A stretch of DNA of 64,000 nt, taken from the NCBI RefSeq assembly GCF_001433855.1, contig NZ_AZCP01000004.1, positions 144,747 through 208,746 of the forward strand, given 5' to 3'. How positions within the stretch are numbered: position 1 is the first letter of the stretch; the number at the start of each line of letters is the position of its first letter. This stretch comes from Levilactobacillus brevis ATCC 14869 = DSM 20054 (GTDB lineage: Bacteria > Bacillota > Bacilli > Lactobacillales > Lactobacillaceae). The notes below the pieces were generated by a model. The model had not been told where the DNA came from and made no database searches. It was given only the letters and a program-made list of their open reading frames with translations. Of the stretch, positions 42,986 to 51,138 are shown in pieces. The translations under genes were made by a program, and so were the position numbers.

Positions 42986-43956
42986 AGCGAAGTTTAATGG
43001 TCAGCGGAGGTCTTTTGATTCTTGGGGCGATCTTGTTAGGTTGTGGCTGGCAACATCGTGGTGATAAGCCGGTTGTGTGGAACCACCAAGATCGGCGATT
43101 TGAAGTGATTCAACAGAAAAAACAACGCCAGCGGTTAGACAGTTATCGACGCATTGTGATTGATACGACAGCGCCGGTTACGATTCGCCAAGGCGACACA
43201 CGCCAGGTGACGCTACATAATTTCAGTAGTGCTAATAATCGGCTTCGCGCACGGGTCAGTCAGGGGACACTGACAGTTACCGGGGGTTCGACAACTATGA
43301 ACTATGTTTTAGGCTTTGGAAGTGATGGTGGCGGAATTAACTTTAGTAGTAACGGTGATAAACGCGGTGTCGTTATCACGGTACCTAAAACACAGCGGTT
43401 AGATAGCATTGTTTCTAAGCGTGAGGGCGGAGAGCTATCTTTAAAAAAGATGACCGTCAAACAAATTTCCGTCAAGTCCACAGATGACGTCAGTTTTAAT
43501 GATGTTCGCGTAACGAAGACCTTAGCCGTGGATACGACCGCTGGTGACATTAGTGGTAAACAGGTCAAAGCAGATCGCGTGGATTTAACTGCTGAGGAGG
43601 GGGACGTTAGCCTCACGCAGAGCCATTTTAAAGCAGTCAATAACCGTGTAATCAGTGGAGATGGCGATGTTCGCTTAGCCACAACCCAATTGGGCGGTGG
43701 TCACGTGGTCGCTAGTGACGGCGATATTCAGTTACACGATAATCGACTAATGGGGACTCTAAAGGCAACGGCGACTGATGGCGATATTTCAGCGCGAATT
43801 GCGCCAGCCGCGGGAGCTAAGGTGACGACCACGGATAGCGATGATGAAATTCATGTCGTGGGTCACTCGCGGTCTAGTGGTTACTGGTTGCGGCGCGCTG
43901 CCAGTGCGCAATACCGATTGTCCACGGATGATGGGGATATTACCGTGACACAATAA
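42982..43956 (+). CDS. DUF4097 beta-strand-repeat protein
   Basis: The 324-residue protein has an N-terminal lipoprotein-like or anchor segment (SGGLLILGAILLGCGWQ, with a Cys at about 21 that could be lipidated). A right-handed beta-helix-like repeat of short DISGKQVKADRVDLTAEEGDV-type strands follows, characteristic of DUF4097. It is likely exposed outside. Function unknown. LiaF/LiaG-like proteins of the cell-envelope stress response share this fold. Confidence 0.85.
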   Translation: MKRSLMVSGGLLILGAILLGCGWQHRGDKPVVWNHQDRRFEVIQQKKQRQRLDSYRRIVIDTTAPVTIRQGDTRQVTLHNFSSANNRLRARVSQGTLTVTGGSTTMNYVLGFGSDGGGINFSSNGDKRGVVITVPKTQRLDSIVSKREGGELSLKKMTVKQISVKSTDDVSFNDVRVTKTLAVDTTAGDISGKQVKADRVDLTAEEGDVSLTQSHFKAVNNRVISGDGDVRLATTQLGGGHVVASDGDIQLHDNRLMGTLKATATDGDISARIAPAAGAKVTTTDSDDEIHVVGHSRSSGYWLRRAASAQYRLSTDDGDITVTQ

Positions 43957-43978
43957 GTGGTGGTCAGACGAGTAGGGG

Positions 43979-44031
43979 AGAAACCAGTAAAAAGGCGGTG
44001 ACTGCGGTTACGGCCTTTTTTGCTGGTTTCT
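43979..44031 (+). terminator. operon terminator
   Basis: Arms AGAAACCAG...AAAAAGGC (43979-43996) and GGCC...CTGGTTTCT form a long stem with an internal T6 tract. Confidence 0.8.
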
Positions 44032-44110
44032 AAGACCAAACGTGTTAAAATGTAGGAACTGCGTTAAACCGGATTAAACATCAAATTTAAGTTATAGAGG
44101 AGACTTTATC

Positions 44111-45106
44111 GTGCCTGATTCAACTTATTGGCAACAAATTGCTGACCACGCGCGGGCGGAAAACCGACCTTTTTTTAGTTTGGCGCCCATGGAGGCCGTT
44201 ACCAACGCTATTTTTCGGCGGGTCGTCGCGAGAGCTGCGGCGCCGGATGTCTTTTTTACGGAGTTCACCAATGCCATTAGCATTACCCATCCCAAAGCCA
44301 AGTTTACCGTGGCTGGCCGGCTATACGTTGCCCCTGAAGAGGCCCACATGCCAGTCGCCCAATTGTGGGGGAATGATGGTGAAGCCTTTGCTCGGGCTGC
44401 GGAGGCGGTCAAGGACTTGGGGTATGAGGCCATTGATATCAATATGGGCTGTCCCGATTCGACGGTTATCAAAAATCATGGTGGTAGTGATCTAATCCGT
44501 AATTTCGATAGTGCAGCGGCGGTAATTGCGGGTGCTAAAACGGCCGGACTACCAGTCAGTGTCAAAACACGACTGGGGTACAGCCGATTGGATGAATGGC
44601 GTGACTGGTTAACTTTCTTGTTCCAACAAGATATTCCATTATTGACGATTCATTTGCGGACGAAAAAGGAAATGAGTCGGGTGCCGGCCCATTATGAAAT
44701 GATTGATGACATCGTTAAGTTGCGGGATGAGATTGCGCCGGATACGTTACTTCAATTGAATGGGGATATCGAAAACTATACGGATGGTGTGGCACTAGCC
44801 CAGGCGCACCCCGGAGTTGATGGTATTATGATTGGGCGGGGGATTTTCACTAGCCCCTTTGCGTTTGAAGCGACACCACAAGAACATGACATTAAAGAAC
44901 TGTTGGGTCTACTAAATTACCAATTGGATCTCTACGATGAGTTTGCCCAACGATTTGATACCTCGCGTTTTGCGTCATTGAAGCGGTTCTTCAAAATTTA
45001 TGTGCGCAACCAGCGTAATGCGGCGAGCCTACGTAACGCTATGATGGAGACGCATACGACTGATGAAGTCCGTCAGTTGTTAGCCGACTCCGATCTGACG
45101 AAGTAA
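44111..45106 (+). CDS. tRNA-dihydrouridine synthase family protein
   Basis: This FMN enzyme reduces uridines in tRNA. The 331-residue protein shows the Dus order: FSLAPMEAVTNAIFR, QLWGNDGEAFARAA, DINMGCPDSTV with the catalytic Cys, VKTRLGY, LQLNGDIENY and GIMIGRGIFTSPF. GTG 44111 follows AGAGGAG. The segment after GCP (DSTVIKNHGGSDLIRN) differs from DusB, so which uridine is modified is unclear. Confidence 0.92.
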   Translation: MPDSTYWQQIADHARAENRPFFSLAPMEAVTNAIFRRVVARAAAPDVFFTEFTNAISITHPKAKFTVAGRLYVAPEEAHMPVAQLWGNDGEAFARAAEAVKDLGYEAIDINMGCPDSTVIKNHGGSDLIRNFDSAAAVIAGAKTAGLPVSVKTRLGYSRLDEWRDWLTFLFQQDIPLLTIHLRTKKEMSRVPAHYEMIDDIVKLRDEIAPDTLLQLNGDIENYTDGVALAQAHPGVDGIMIGRGIFTSPFAFEATPQEHDIKELLGLLNYQLDLYDEFAQRFDTSRFASLKRFFKIYVRNQRNAASLRNAMMETHTTDEVRQLLADSDLTK

Positions 45107-45130
45107 TCATTGCCAAAAATAAATGAATTT

Positions 45131-45174
45131 AGCGCGTTTCACCAAGTGTTTGATTATTGGTGGCGCGCTTTTTT
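45131..45174 (+). terminator. dus terminator
   Basis: AGCGCG and CACCAA pair with TTGGTG and CGCGCT with a small bulge, followed by six T residues. Confidence 0.8.
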
Positions 45175-45249
45175 ACGTTAGCAGGGTAAATCTACCGCTT
45201 TTCGCGACCAAAGTGGTAAGTTAGAGGAAATAAGTAAAAAGGTGATGAC

Positions 45250-46452
45250 ATGATGACCCACGTGCAGTTGACTGAAAAAATAACAGGTAATGTGGCGCGG
45301 TCTGTGAACCCCTTGGGATTACGAGCAATGATGACCCAACAAATGACAGCGATTACGAATCAGGGAACCTATCCGGGACCCCGCCGCGTTTTAGTTTTGG
45401 GCGGTTCATCGAGTTATGGACTAGCTAGCCGCTTAACGGCAACTTTTGGCGCCGGGGCTGACACATTATCAGTCGGCTATGATCGGCCACCACAAGGTGA
45501 GTCTTTAGGCAGTGCTGGCTGGTGGAATCAAGTTTACTTTAAACAAGCCGCTGAGCAGGCGGGCCATATCGCCCGCAACTTGAATGCAGATGTTTTTTCA
45601 CCGGCCACGAAACGGGCAGTGATCGAGGAGATTCAAACGCACTTTGGTGGCGCTATCGATTTGTTGGTGTACTCGATTGCTGCGCCTAAGCGCGTGAATC
45701 CGGTGAATCCCACCGAGGTCTGGCGCTCAGTGATTAAGCCGCTGGGCCAAGCCGTCACGGATGCGACGTTAGATTTGGAGCATGAAAAAATAGTGTCGAC
45801 GACTGTGCCCCCGGCCACTGCTACCGAACTGGCTGCCACAATTCATGTCATGGGGGGCGAAGATTGGGAATTATGGGTCCACGCGTTACAGGCTGCCGGG
45901 GTGTTAGCTCCCCAGTTTAAGACAGTTTTATATTCCTATGAAGGGCCGACTGCCACGGCGCCAATCTATCATGATGGCACACTGGGTCAGGCTAAGCGGG
46001 CAGCCGAAGCCAGTGCCCAGCGCCTGCAAACGTTATTAGCGCCCAGTGGTGGTGAGGCCTTGATCAGCGTTAATCGGTCAGTGACGACCAAAGCCTCCAT
46101 GGTGATCCCCGGTTTTTCGCGTTACTGCATGGCGTTGTATCAAGTTGAGCAAGCAACTGGGGGTCATGAAGTCCCCGTCCAGCAGATTGACCGATTAATG
46201 CGGCAAATGATCTACGGCGATCACCGTGAGCTGGATGAGCGGGGGCGCTTACGTCCAGATGCCGCTGAGTTATCGCCAGCAGTGCAGGCACAAGTGATGC
46301 AGTTGTTGCCGCAATTAACCCCGGCGACCTTTACCACCGCTCTTCCTGGCTACCAACAGTTGCGGCGCGAATTTCGACAATTAAATGGTTTTGCGGTCCC
46401 CGGGATTGCCAACACGTTGGCGGATAGTGATCTACATGGTCTGACTTACTGA
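45250..46452 (+). CDS. fabV: FabV-type trans-2-enoyl-ACP/CoA reductase
   Basis: The 400-residue protein carries the FabV/Ter Rossmann motif (VLGGSSSYGLASR), the ELAATIHVMGGEDWELW core and the YSYEGPTATAPIYHDGTLG stretch. The Y-X8-K catalytic pair is YHDGTLGQAK. It reduces enoyl-ACP or crotonyl-CoA with NAD(P)H. Lactobacilli usually use FabI or FabK for fatty-acid elongation. FabV enzymes are naturally triclosan-tolerant. It stands alone outside any fab cluster here. ATG 45250 or 45253. Confidence 0.92.
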   Translation: MMTHVQLTEKITGNVARSVNPLGLRAMMTQQMTAITNQGTYPGPRRVLVLGGSSSYGLASRLTATFGAGADTLSVGYDRPPQGESLGSAGWWNQVYFKQAAEQAGHIARNLNADVFSPATKRAVIEEIQTHFGGAIDLLVYSIAAPKRVNPVNPTEVWRSVIKPLGQAVTDATLDLEHEKIVSTTVPPATATELAATIHVMGGEDWELWVHALQAAGVLAPQFKTVLYSYEGPTATAPIYHDGTLGQAKRAAEASAQRLQTLLAPSGGEALISVNRSVTTKASMVIPGFSRYCMALYQVEQATGGHEVPVQQIDRLMRQMIYGDHRELDERGRLRPDAAELSPAVQAQVMQLLPQLTPATFTTALPGYQQLRREFRQLNGFAVPGIANTLADSDLHGLTY

Positions 46453-46675
46453 TAAGGCACAAGCCGTGCTTTGTCTAGTGCGGCCACATGAATAACCGAG
46501 TAAACTAAAGTAAACCGCATAGTATCAGTACTTTTATGCAAACGGAACCAGAAAAAAACCCCAAAAATTGCGTCTTTTTACTAGGGAAACTCAGTAAAAA
46601 GGGCTATAATACTTAGCAGTTTCTAGCGAAATTGTGACAGTCGCTAGTCTATTTTGAACGAGGAGACCCTAAATT
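46453..46675. promoter_or_regulatory. flavodoxin upstream region
   Basis: A weak hairpin follows fabV (about 46456-46476). Before flavodoxin, a 9-bp inverted repeat CTTTTTACT/AGTAAAAAG (46574-46582/46593-46601) directly abuts a perfect TATAAT (46605-46610) without a good -35, which suggests an activator or repressor site. Confidence 0.45.
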
Positions 46676-47119
46676 ATGACGTCAGCAATTCAAATTATTT
46701 ATGCCAGTCAATCTGGTCGGAACCAAGCCATTGCCGGACATTTACAAGCGCAATTAGCGTCTAAAGTCCAAACGGTGGTCACAGAAATCTCACAAGCCGA
46801 TGCGTTTGCATTATCCGAAAACGATGCCGTTATTGTGGTTACGTATACGTACCACGATGGTGATCTGCCAGATGAAGCCCAAGACTTCTTTGAAGATTTA
46901 AAAGAAGTTGATTTGGCACGGACAAAGTTTGCAGTTCTTGGTTCCAGCTCTAAGAAACATATTCACTTCGGTCGCGCGGTCGATTACTTGACCATGCAGT
47001 TAAACTCAAGCAACGGTGAACAGGTTGCCGACTCCGTGAAGATCGATCAGGACCCCGACGATGCCGATTGGCAACGTGTCGATCAGTTGGCCCAACGTGT
47101 GTTAACCAGTTTAGCTTAG
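46676..47119 (+). CDS. flavodoxin
   Basis: The 147-residue protein has the FMN phosphate loop YASQSGRNQAIA near the N-terminus and the flavodoxin pattern VIVVTYTYHDGDLPDEAQDF...FAVLGSSSKKH. It is probably an electron carrier in the cytosol. GAGGAG precedes the ATG. A GNAT gene starts 27 nt downstream, probably in the same transcript. Confidence 0.9.
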   Translation: MTSAIQIIYASQSGRNQAIAGHLQAQLASKVQTVVTEISQADAFALSENDAVIVVTYTYHDGDLPDEAQDFFEDLKEVDLARTKFAVLGSSSKKHIHFGRAVDYLTMQLNSSNGEQVADSVKIDQDPDDADWQRVDQLAQRVLTSLA

Positions 47120-47146
47120 AGAATTTAATGACGAGGTGAAGGTAAA

Positions 47147-47671
47147 ATGTACTTACGTAAGGCAAAGATTGAAGAATTGGATTTAGTTTGTGACATTATC
47201 GAAGATGGCAAGCAACAGTTAGCCGATGCCGGGATTGATCAATGGCAAGACAACTATCCTAACCGTGATGTGATTAAGGATGATATCGCTAATGGTCGAG
47301 CCGTTATCTACAATAGTGATGACCACGAAACATTAGGGGTGGCGGCGATTGTGCAAGCGCCAGATCATTCCTATGATACGTTGCAAGGTGAGTGGTTAAA
47401 GCAAACGGATAAATACGTGACGGTTCACCGGGTAGCCATCTTCTCTCACCACCAAGGCCAAGGATATGCGTCTAAACTATTCCAAGATCTGTTTAGCTAT
47501 ATTGGTGAACATCATCCTGAAAGCGAAAGCATCCGGATTGATACTCACAAAGATAACAAGAAGATGCAACACTTGATCGAAAAGTTTGGTTTTCAAAAGG
47601 TCGGCGAAATCGATGGTGTTTACAATCCATCCGACATTTGCTTTGTCTACGAAAAATTACTAACGAAGTAA
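47147..47671 (+). CDS. GNAT family N-acetyltransferase
   Basis: 174 residues. Acetyl-CoA motif A is VHRVAIFSHHQGQGYASKLF, with RIDTHKDNKKMQHLIEKFGF as motif B. The substrate is unknown. It shares a transcript with flavodoxin (27-nt gap) and has a GAGGTGAAGG ribosome site. Confidence 0.88.
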   Translation: MYLRKAKIEELDLVCDIIEDGKQQLADAGIDQWQDNYPNRDVIKDDIANGRAVIYNSDDHETLGVAAIVQAPDHSYDTLQGEWLKQTDKYVTVHRVAIFSHHQGQGYASKLFQDLFSYIGEHHPESESIRIDTHKDNKKMQHLIEKFGFQKVGEIDGVYNPSDICFVYEKLLTK

Positions 47672-47682
47672 GCCAAGTGATG

Positions 47683-47712
47683 GCGTATCTCATGATGAGA
47701 TGCGCTTTTTTA
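47683..47712 (+). terminator. terminator of flavodoxin-GNAT unit
   Basis: A 10-bp stem with one G-U pair (GCGTATCTCA/TGAGATGCGC) is followed by six T residues. Confidence 0.85.
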
Positions 47713-48287
47713 TTTTTGAATTGAAGTGGGGTCTGCCCGCTTGTGTTTTAAATCGGGTGATGATTGCCCGCCCTCTGGTCGCGCCAAAGGGGCTGGAACG
47801 TACCGGATACGACTTTAAGCCAAGTAAAGCCCACTTGTCTTAAAGCTCGGTCTTATCCTAAGCGCGCTAAACTCGCGCACTAAGGATAGCAACGGTACTG
47901 AGCCCATTTGCCACTTTTCGCCCGGGCTACGGTGGTGTGGCCGGGTCGCACTGGTTAAGTCCAATTAGAACAAGTCTATCTCGTTGTTTTGTGAATATTA
48001 GCATTGGTGTGTTGGTTATTACTCGTGCCCACAGCCACTCACATGAGACGCGTGTCTGGAAGGCGGCACGGCTACAACGACTCAAATAAAACGCATGTTT
48101 AGAAGACTGGCGGAAAGCATTACGGATCGGTGAGAACCATTGAAAGAATCCCTATTTTGCGGCATACTGGATAGAGAGTTGGGCTAGTTTGTAATCAAAA
48201 TAAGAAAAAACGATTGCGAAAAACGTCTAAATCAGGTAGCATTTCCTAATAAAGTTTTAATATTTTGAACAGAAAGAGGGAATTGGA
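47713..48287. other. 575-nt non-coding stretch
   Basis: No ORF of note and no tRNA. It contains the foldable element at 47789-47905, another G/C-rich dyad (CCCGG...CCGGG near 47921-47946), and then anonymous sequence up to the permease ribosome site. Confidence 0.5.
47789..47905 (+). repeat. three-way-junction palindromic element or structured RNA
   Basis: Outer arms GGGCT/AGCCC (47790-47794/47901-47905) and GTACCG/CGGTAC (47800-47805/47893-47898) enclose two hairpins. One is CTTTAAG-CAAGT/ACTTG-CTTAAAG (47813-47845). The other is TATCC...GCGCG/CGCGC...GGATA (47854-47888). The similar GGGGCTGGAACG opening is familiar to me from lactobacillar intergenic regions, so it may be a dispersed repeat. 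Strand is not determined. Confidence 0.45.
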
Positions 48288-49655
48288 TTGCAAAGAAGAC
48301 TGAGCGCCCGTCAAATGCAGATGATTGCACTGGGCGGTACGATTGGCGTTGGACTATTTATGGGGTCTGGTTCCACCATTAAGTGGACGGGCCCGTCCGT
48401 CCTCATTGCCTATATTATTTCTGGCGTTTTTCTCTATTTGATTATGCGGGCTTTAGGTGAAATGTTGTATGTGCACCCCACAACGGGGTCCTTTGCCACG
48501 TTTGCCTCGGAATATATGCATCCAGTCTTTGGGTTCCTCACAGCATGGAGTAATATTTTTCAATTCATTGTGGTGGGGATGAGTGAAATGATCGCGTTAG
48601 GCGGTTATTTCCGATTTTGGTGGCCCAACCTACCGGATTGGATTCCAGGATTAGTCGCGATTACATTCCTCTGTATTGCCAATCTGATTTCAGTAAAAAT
48701 GTTTGGCGAGCTAGAATTTTGGTTTGCCTTGATTAAAGTGGTTACGATTATTTTAATGATTATTGCCGGTTTAGGTCTCATTTTATTTGGGTTTGGTAAT
48801 GGCGGTCATGCGATCGGTATCAGTAACTTATGGCGTAATGGTGGCTTCTTCACTGGCGGTGCCAAAGGGTTTATTTATGCGTTAGCCATTGTGTTGGCAT
48901 CATATCAGGGGATTGAATTGATTGGTGTCACGGCTGGTGAAGCGGAGAATCCGCAACACACTTTGGTCGCCGCGATTCGGTCAACGGTGGCCCGCATTTT
49001 GATCTTTTACGTGGGAGCGATCTTTGTGATTGTCGCCATCTATCCATGGAATCAGCTGAACCAAATTGGGTCGCCATTTGTTCAGACGTTTGCGAAGATC
49101 GGGATTACCGCAGCGGCCTCCATCATTAACTTTGTGGTGATCACAGCGGCGTTGTCCGGTTCCAATTCCGGGATTTACAGTGCCAGTCGGATGGCCTTTA
49201 CCCTAGCGGAGAAGCACCAATTACCAAAGAAGATGACTTTGTTAAATCGTCACGGTGTGCCTTTTTACTCCGTGGTAGCAATCTCCATTGGGATTGGTAT
49301 CGGGGTGGTCTTAAATGTGGTCTTGCCCATGTACTTCAAGGATGCCAGTCAAATCTTCGTGATGGTTTACAGCTCCAGCGTGCTACCCGGCATGGTGCCA
49401 TGGTTCGTGATTTTGATTAGTGAAATTGCCTTTCGCAAACAAAACCAGCAGCACATGGCGGAGCATCCATTCAAAATGCCATTTGCGCCTTGGTCCAACT
49501 ATATTACGCTAGTATTCTTAGCGATTACGTTGATTTTCATGTTTTTGAATCCAGAAACACGGGTTTCAATTCTGGTAGGTGTGGTGTTCTTAATGGTGAT
49601 GACCATCATTTACTTCAGAAAGTATCAACCACGAGAAAAAGCAAACAAGTCATGA
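48288..49655 (+). CDS. amino acid permease, APC superfamily (AAT family)
   Basis: The 455-residue protein has 12 helices. The N-terminus [24 protein letters not shown] and the [21 protein letters not shown] loop are those of AAT-type proton-coupled amino acid permeases. The substrate cannot be assigned. The start is TTG 48288, 8 nt after GAGGGA. There is no ATG in the conserved N-terminal stretch. An unknown gene follows 14 nt downstream. Confidence 0.88.
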   Translation: MQRRLSARQMQMIALGGTIGVGLFMGSGSTIKWTGPSVLIAYIISGVFLYLIMRALGEMLYVHPTTGSFATFASEYMHPVFGFLTAWSNIFQFIVVGMSEMIALGGYFRFWWPNLPDWIPGLVAITFLCIANLISVKMFGELEFWFALIKVVTIILMIIAGLGLILFGFGNGGHAIGISNLWRNGGFFTGGAKGFIYALAIVLASYQGIELIGVTAGEAENPQHTLVAAIRSTVARILIFYVGAIFVIVAIYPWNQLNQIGSPFVQTFAKIGITAAASIINFVVITAALSGSNSGIYSASRMAFTLAEKHQLPKKMTLLNRHGVPFYSVVAISIGIGIGVVLNVVLPMYFKDASQIFVMVYSSSVLPGMVPWFVILISEIAFRKQNQQHMAEHPFKMPFAPWSNYITLVFLAITLIFMFLNPETRVSILVGVVFLMVMTIIYFRKYQPREKANKS

Positions 49656-49669
49656 AATGGGGTTAAACG

Positions 49670-50347
49670 ATGAGTCGGCCAGGAAATTATGGTAAATCGA
49701 GTCGCTTAAAACAACTCCGACAGCTTAAACGAAAGAAACGCCAGCAGGCCAGTCGTACAATTGCTTGGGATCAGGTTGAGGACTTCTTGTTGGGCCGCTA
49801 TCACTTGGTACAAGGCAATCGGTTACCAGCAACTGTGGACGCCACTGTGCAACGGTTCTTTAGCGAATGGCTACAAACGGCGTTGGCTCAAGGAGAACAA
49901 CAGCCACGGTGGGATATTGCAGCAATTACGGCGACGACGTTTAAACGAATTGGTAATCAGGTGCCGTGGCAATTTTATGCCGTCTTGCTGGAGCAGGTCA
50001 TGGCGTGGCAAAAGTTCTTGTTACGTGAGGGCCCGGTGGTGCCGCTCGCAACACCGCGGCGGATTATCAAACCCCTGACAGCGACGGCCTGGGCCGCACT
50101 AGTTGCCGATCAATTGGCGGTGAACTTACTAACGATTATGGCGACGCCGATTATGGCGACGCCGATTACGGCTAAGCAACGCGAGCAGTTGACCAAAAGC
50201 TTCTTAGCAGATGGTCACGTTCAATGGTCGGCGGTCGCTGCGCTCTTTTCGCCGTTGGGATTCACCATTCAAGCATCCGCTGACGAGGCAGCCCATCAGT
50301 GGCTAACTGAGTTACTAGCCTTAACGGTGAGCGACTTTCATCACTAA
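49670..50347 (+). CDS. hypothetical protein with internal 15-bp duplication
   Basis: A soluble, basic-then-helical 225-residue protein (KSSRLKQLRQLKRKKRQQ near the N-terminus). A perfect tandem duplication of 15 bp (50135-50149 and 50150-50164) encodes IMATPIMATP. I do not recognise a domain. It is probably cotranscribed with the permease, since the ATG follows it by 14 nt. Confidence 0.65.
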   Translation: MSRPGNYGKSSRLKQLRQLKRKKRQQASRTIAWDQVEDFLLGRYHLVQGNRLPATVDATVQRFFSEWLQTALAQGEQQPRWDIAAITATTFKRIGNQVPWQFYAVLLEQVMAWQKFLLREGPVVPLATPRRIIKPLTATAWAALVADQLAVNLLTIMATPIMATPITAKQREQLTKSFLADGHVQWSAVAALFSPLGFTIQASADEAAHQWLTELLALTVSDFHH

Positions 50348-50360
50348 AGCACTAAATACG

Positions 50361-50389
50361 AAAGACCGGCTAAAAGCTGGTCTTTTTTT
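50361..50389 (+). terminator. terminator of permease unit
   Basis: AAAGACCGGC pairs with GCTGGTCTTT around TAAAA, followed by T7. Confidence 0.85.
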
Positions 50390-50420
50390 CTACGACCGAT
50401 TACTATTCAAGATGACTTGA

Positions 50421-50466
50421 AGTGGGGATTGGTTAACTTTCAAAGCCGCTAACTAGTGGCTTAATG
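50421..50466 (+). promoter_or_regulatory. leader hairpin of WxL operon
   Basis: After GTGGGGA, a 9-bp hairpin (AAGCCGCTA/TAGTGGCTT, 50443-50451/50454-50462) ends in GGCTTAAT. The same two elements occur in the leader of the first lectin gene. A possible -10 TACTAT is at 50401. Confidence 0.35.
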
Positions 50467-50497
50467 CTTTACGGTCATGGTCAGGGAGGTGAAGCTG

Positions 50498-51097
50498 ATG
50501 ACTCATCATGCCCCCAAACGGCGACTAACTGTCGCCATTAGTCTTTTCATAATCAGCGTATTAGCGTTCCCGGTTGATGCGGCAGCTGCTCAATCAACTG
50601 GGAATGTTGACCAGGAAACGGCAACCGTAGCAACAGCCGTTGATGCAGTACCGACCTTAGATGCAGTGCCCAATATTGATTTTGGCGAAAATAGCACGCC
50701 GAACACCCAGTCCGGCCGTTATCTGGCTGCCACGGTGGATCAGCCGTTACAAGTGACCAATCCCGGGCTCACGAGTGGCTGGGCGGTTCAACTTAAAAGC
50801 TCTGGTTTTACAGATCAAGTGGGGGATTCCTTGCGTGGAGCCATGCTGTTGCTTGGCACGCCAGCGATTATGTCGCCTAACACCGGCAATTCATCAACGC
50901 CGCCAACGGCCAATCAAGTCAGTGTGGCTGGATCTGATAGCGATCAAGTGATCTGGTCGGCACCGCAGAATGGTGGCTTAGGTCAGTGGGTCGCAACCTA
51001 TGCGCTCAACACCATTCAACTAACTGTGCCGGCTGGACAAGTGGCCGGATTATATACCACAACCTTAACGTGGCAACTGGATGACGCGCCGCAATGA
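50498..51097 (+). CDS. secreted WxL domain protein
   Basis: A 199-residue protein with a signal peptide (about 1-31, ending DAAAA) and a WxL domain spanning the rest (VPNIDFGENSTP, GWAVQL, and the final GLYTTTLTWQLDDAP). WxL domains bind the cell wall non-covalently, often in complexes with lectin-bearing partners. GGAGG lies 8 nt before ATG 50498. The stop overlaps an ATG of the downstream frame, and the lectin gene follows. Confidence 0.9.
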   Translation: MTHHAPKRRLTVAISLFIISVLAFPVDAAAAQSTGNVDQETATVATAVDAVPTLDAVPNIDFGENSTPNTQSGRYLAATVDQPLQVTNPGLTSGWAVQLKSSGFTDQVGDSLRGAMLLLGTPAIMSPNTGNSSTPPTANQVSVAGSDSDQVIWSAPQNGGLGQWVATYALNTIQLTVPAGQVAGLYTTTLTWQLDDAPQ

Positions 51098-51138
51098 CCG
51101 GCCGGGTAATTGCGTATTGGGGAAAGGGGGAGTTGGCG

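Noticed and set aside
43302..43682. 126-codon minus-strand ORF opposite the DUF4097 gene
   Set aside because: It is antisense to a repeat-rich beta protein. The low-complexity translation arises from the repeats, and no ribosome site is present.
47713..48287. Possible tRNA, rRNA or decayed transposase in the gene-free stretch
   Set aside because: I found no acceptor/T-loop pattern, no rRNA-like sequence and no transposase reading frame or terminal repeats.
51094..51138. ATG 51094 as the lectin gene start coupled to the WxL stop
   Set aside because: It has no ribosome site and would add a long polar stretch before the signal peptide. GTG 51139 has GGGGGAG at good spacing.
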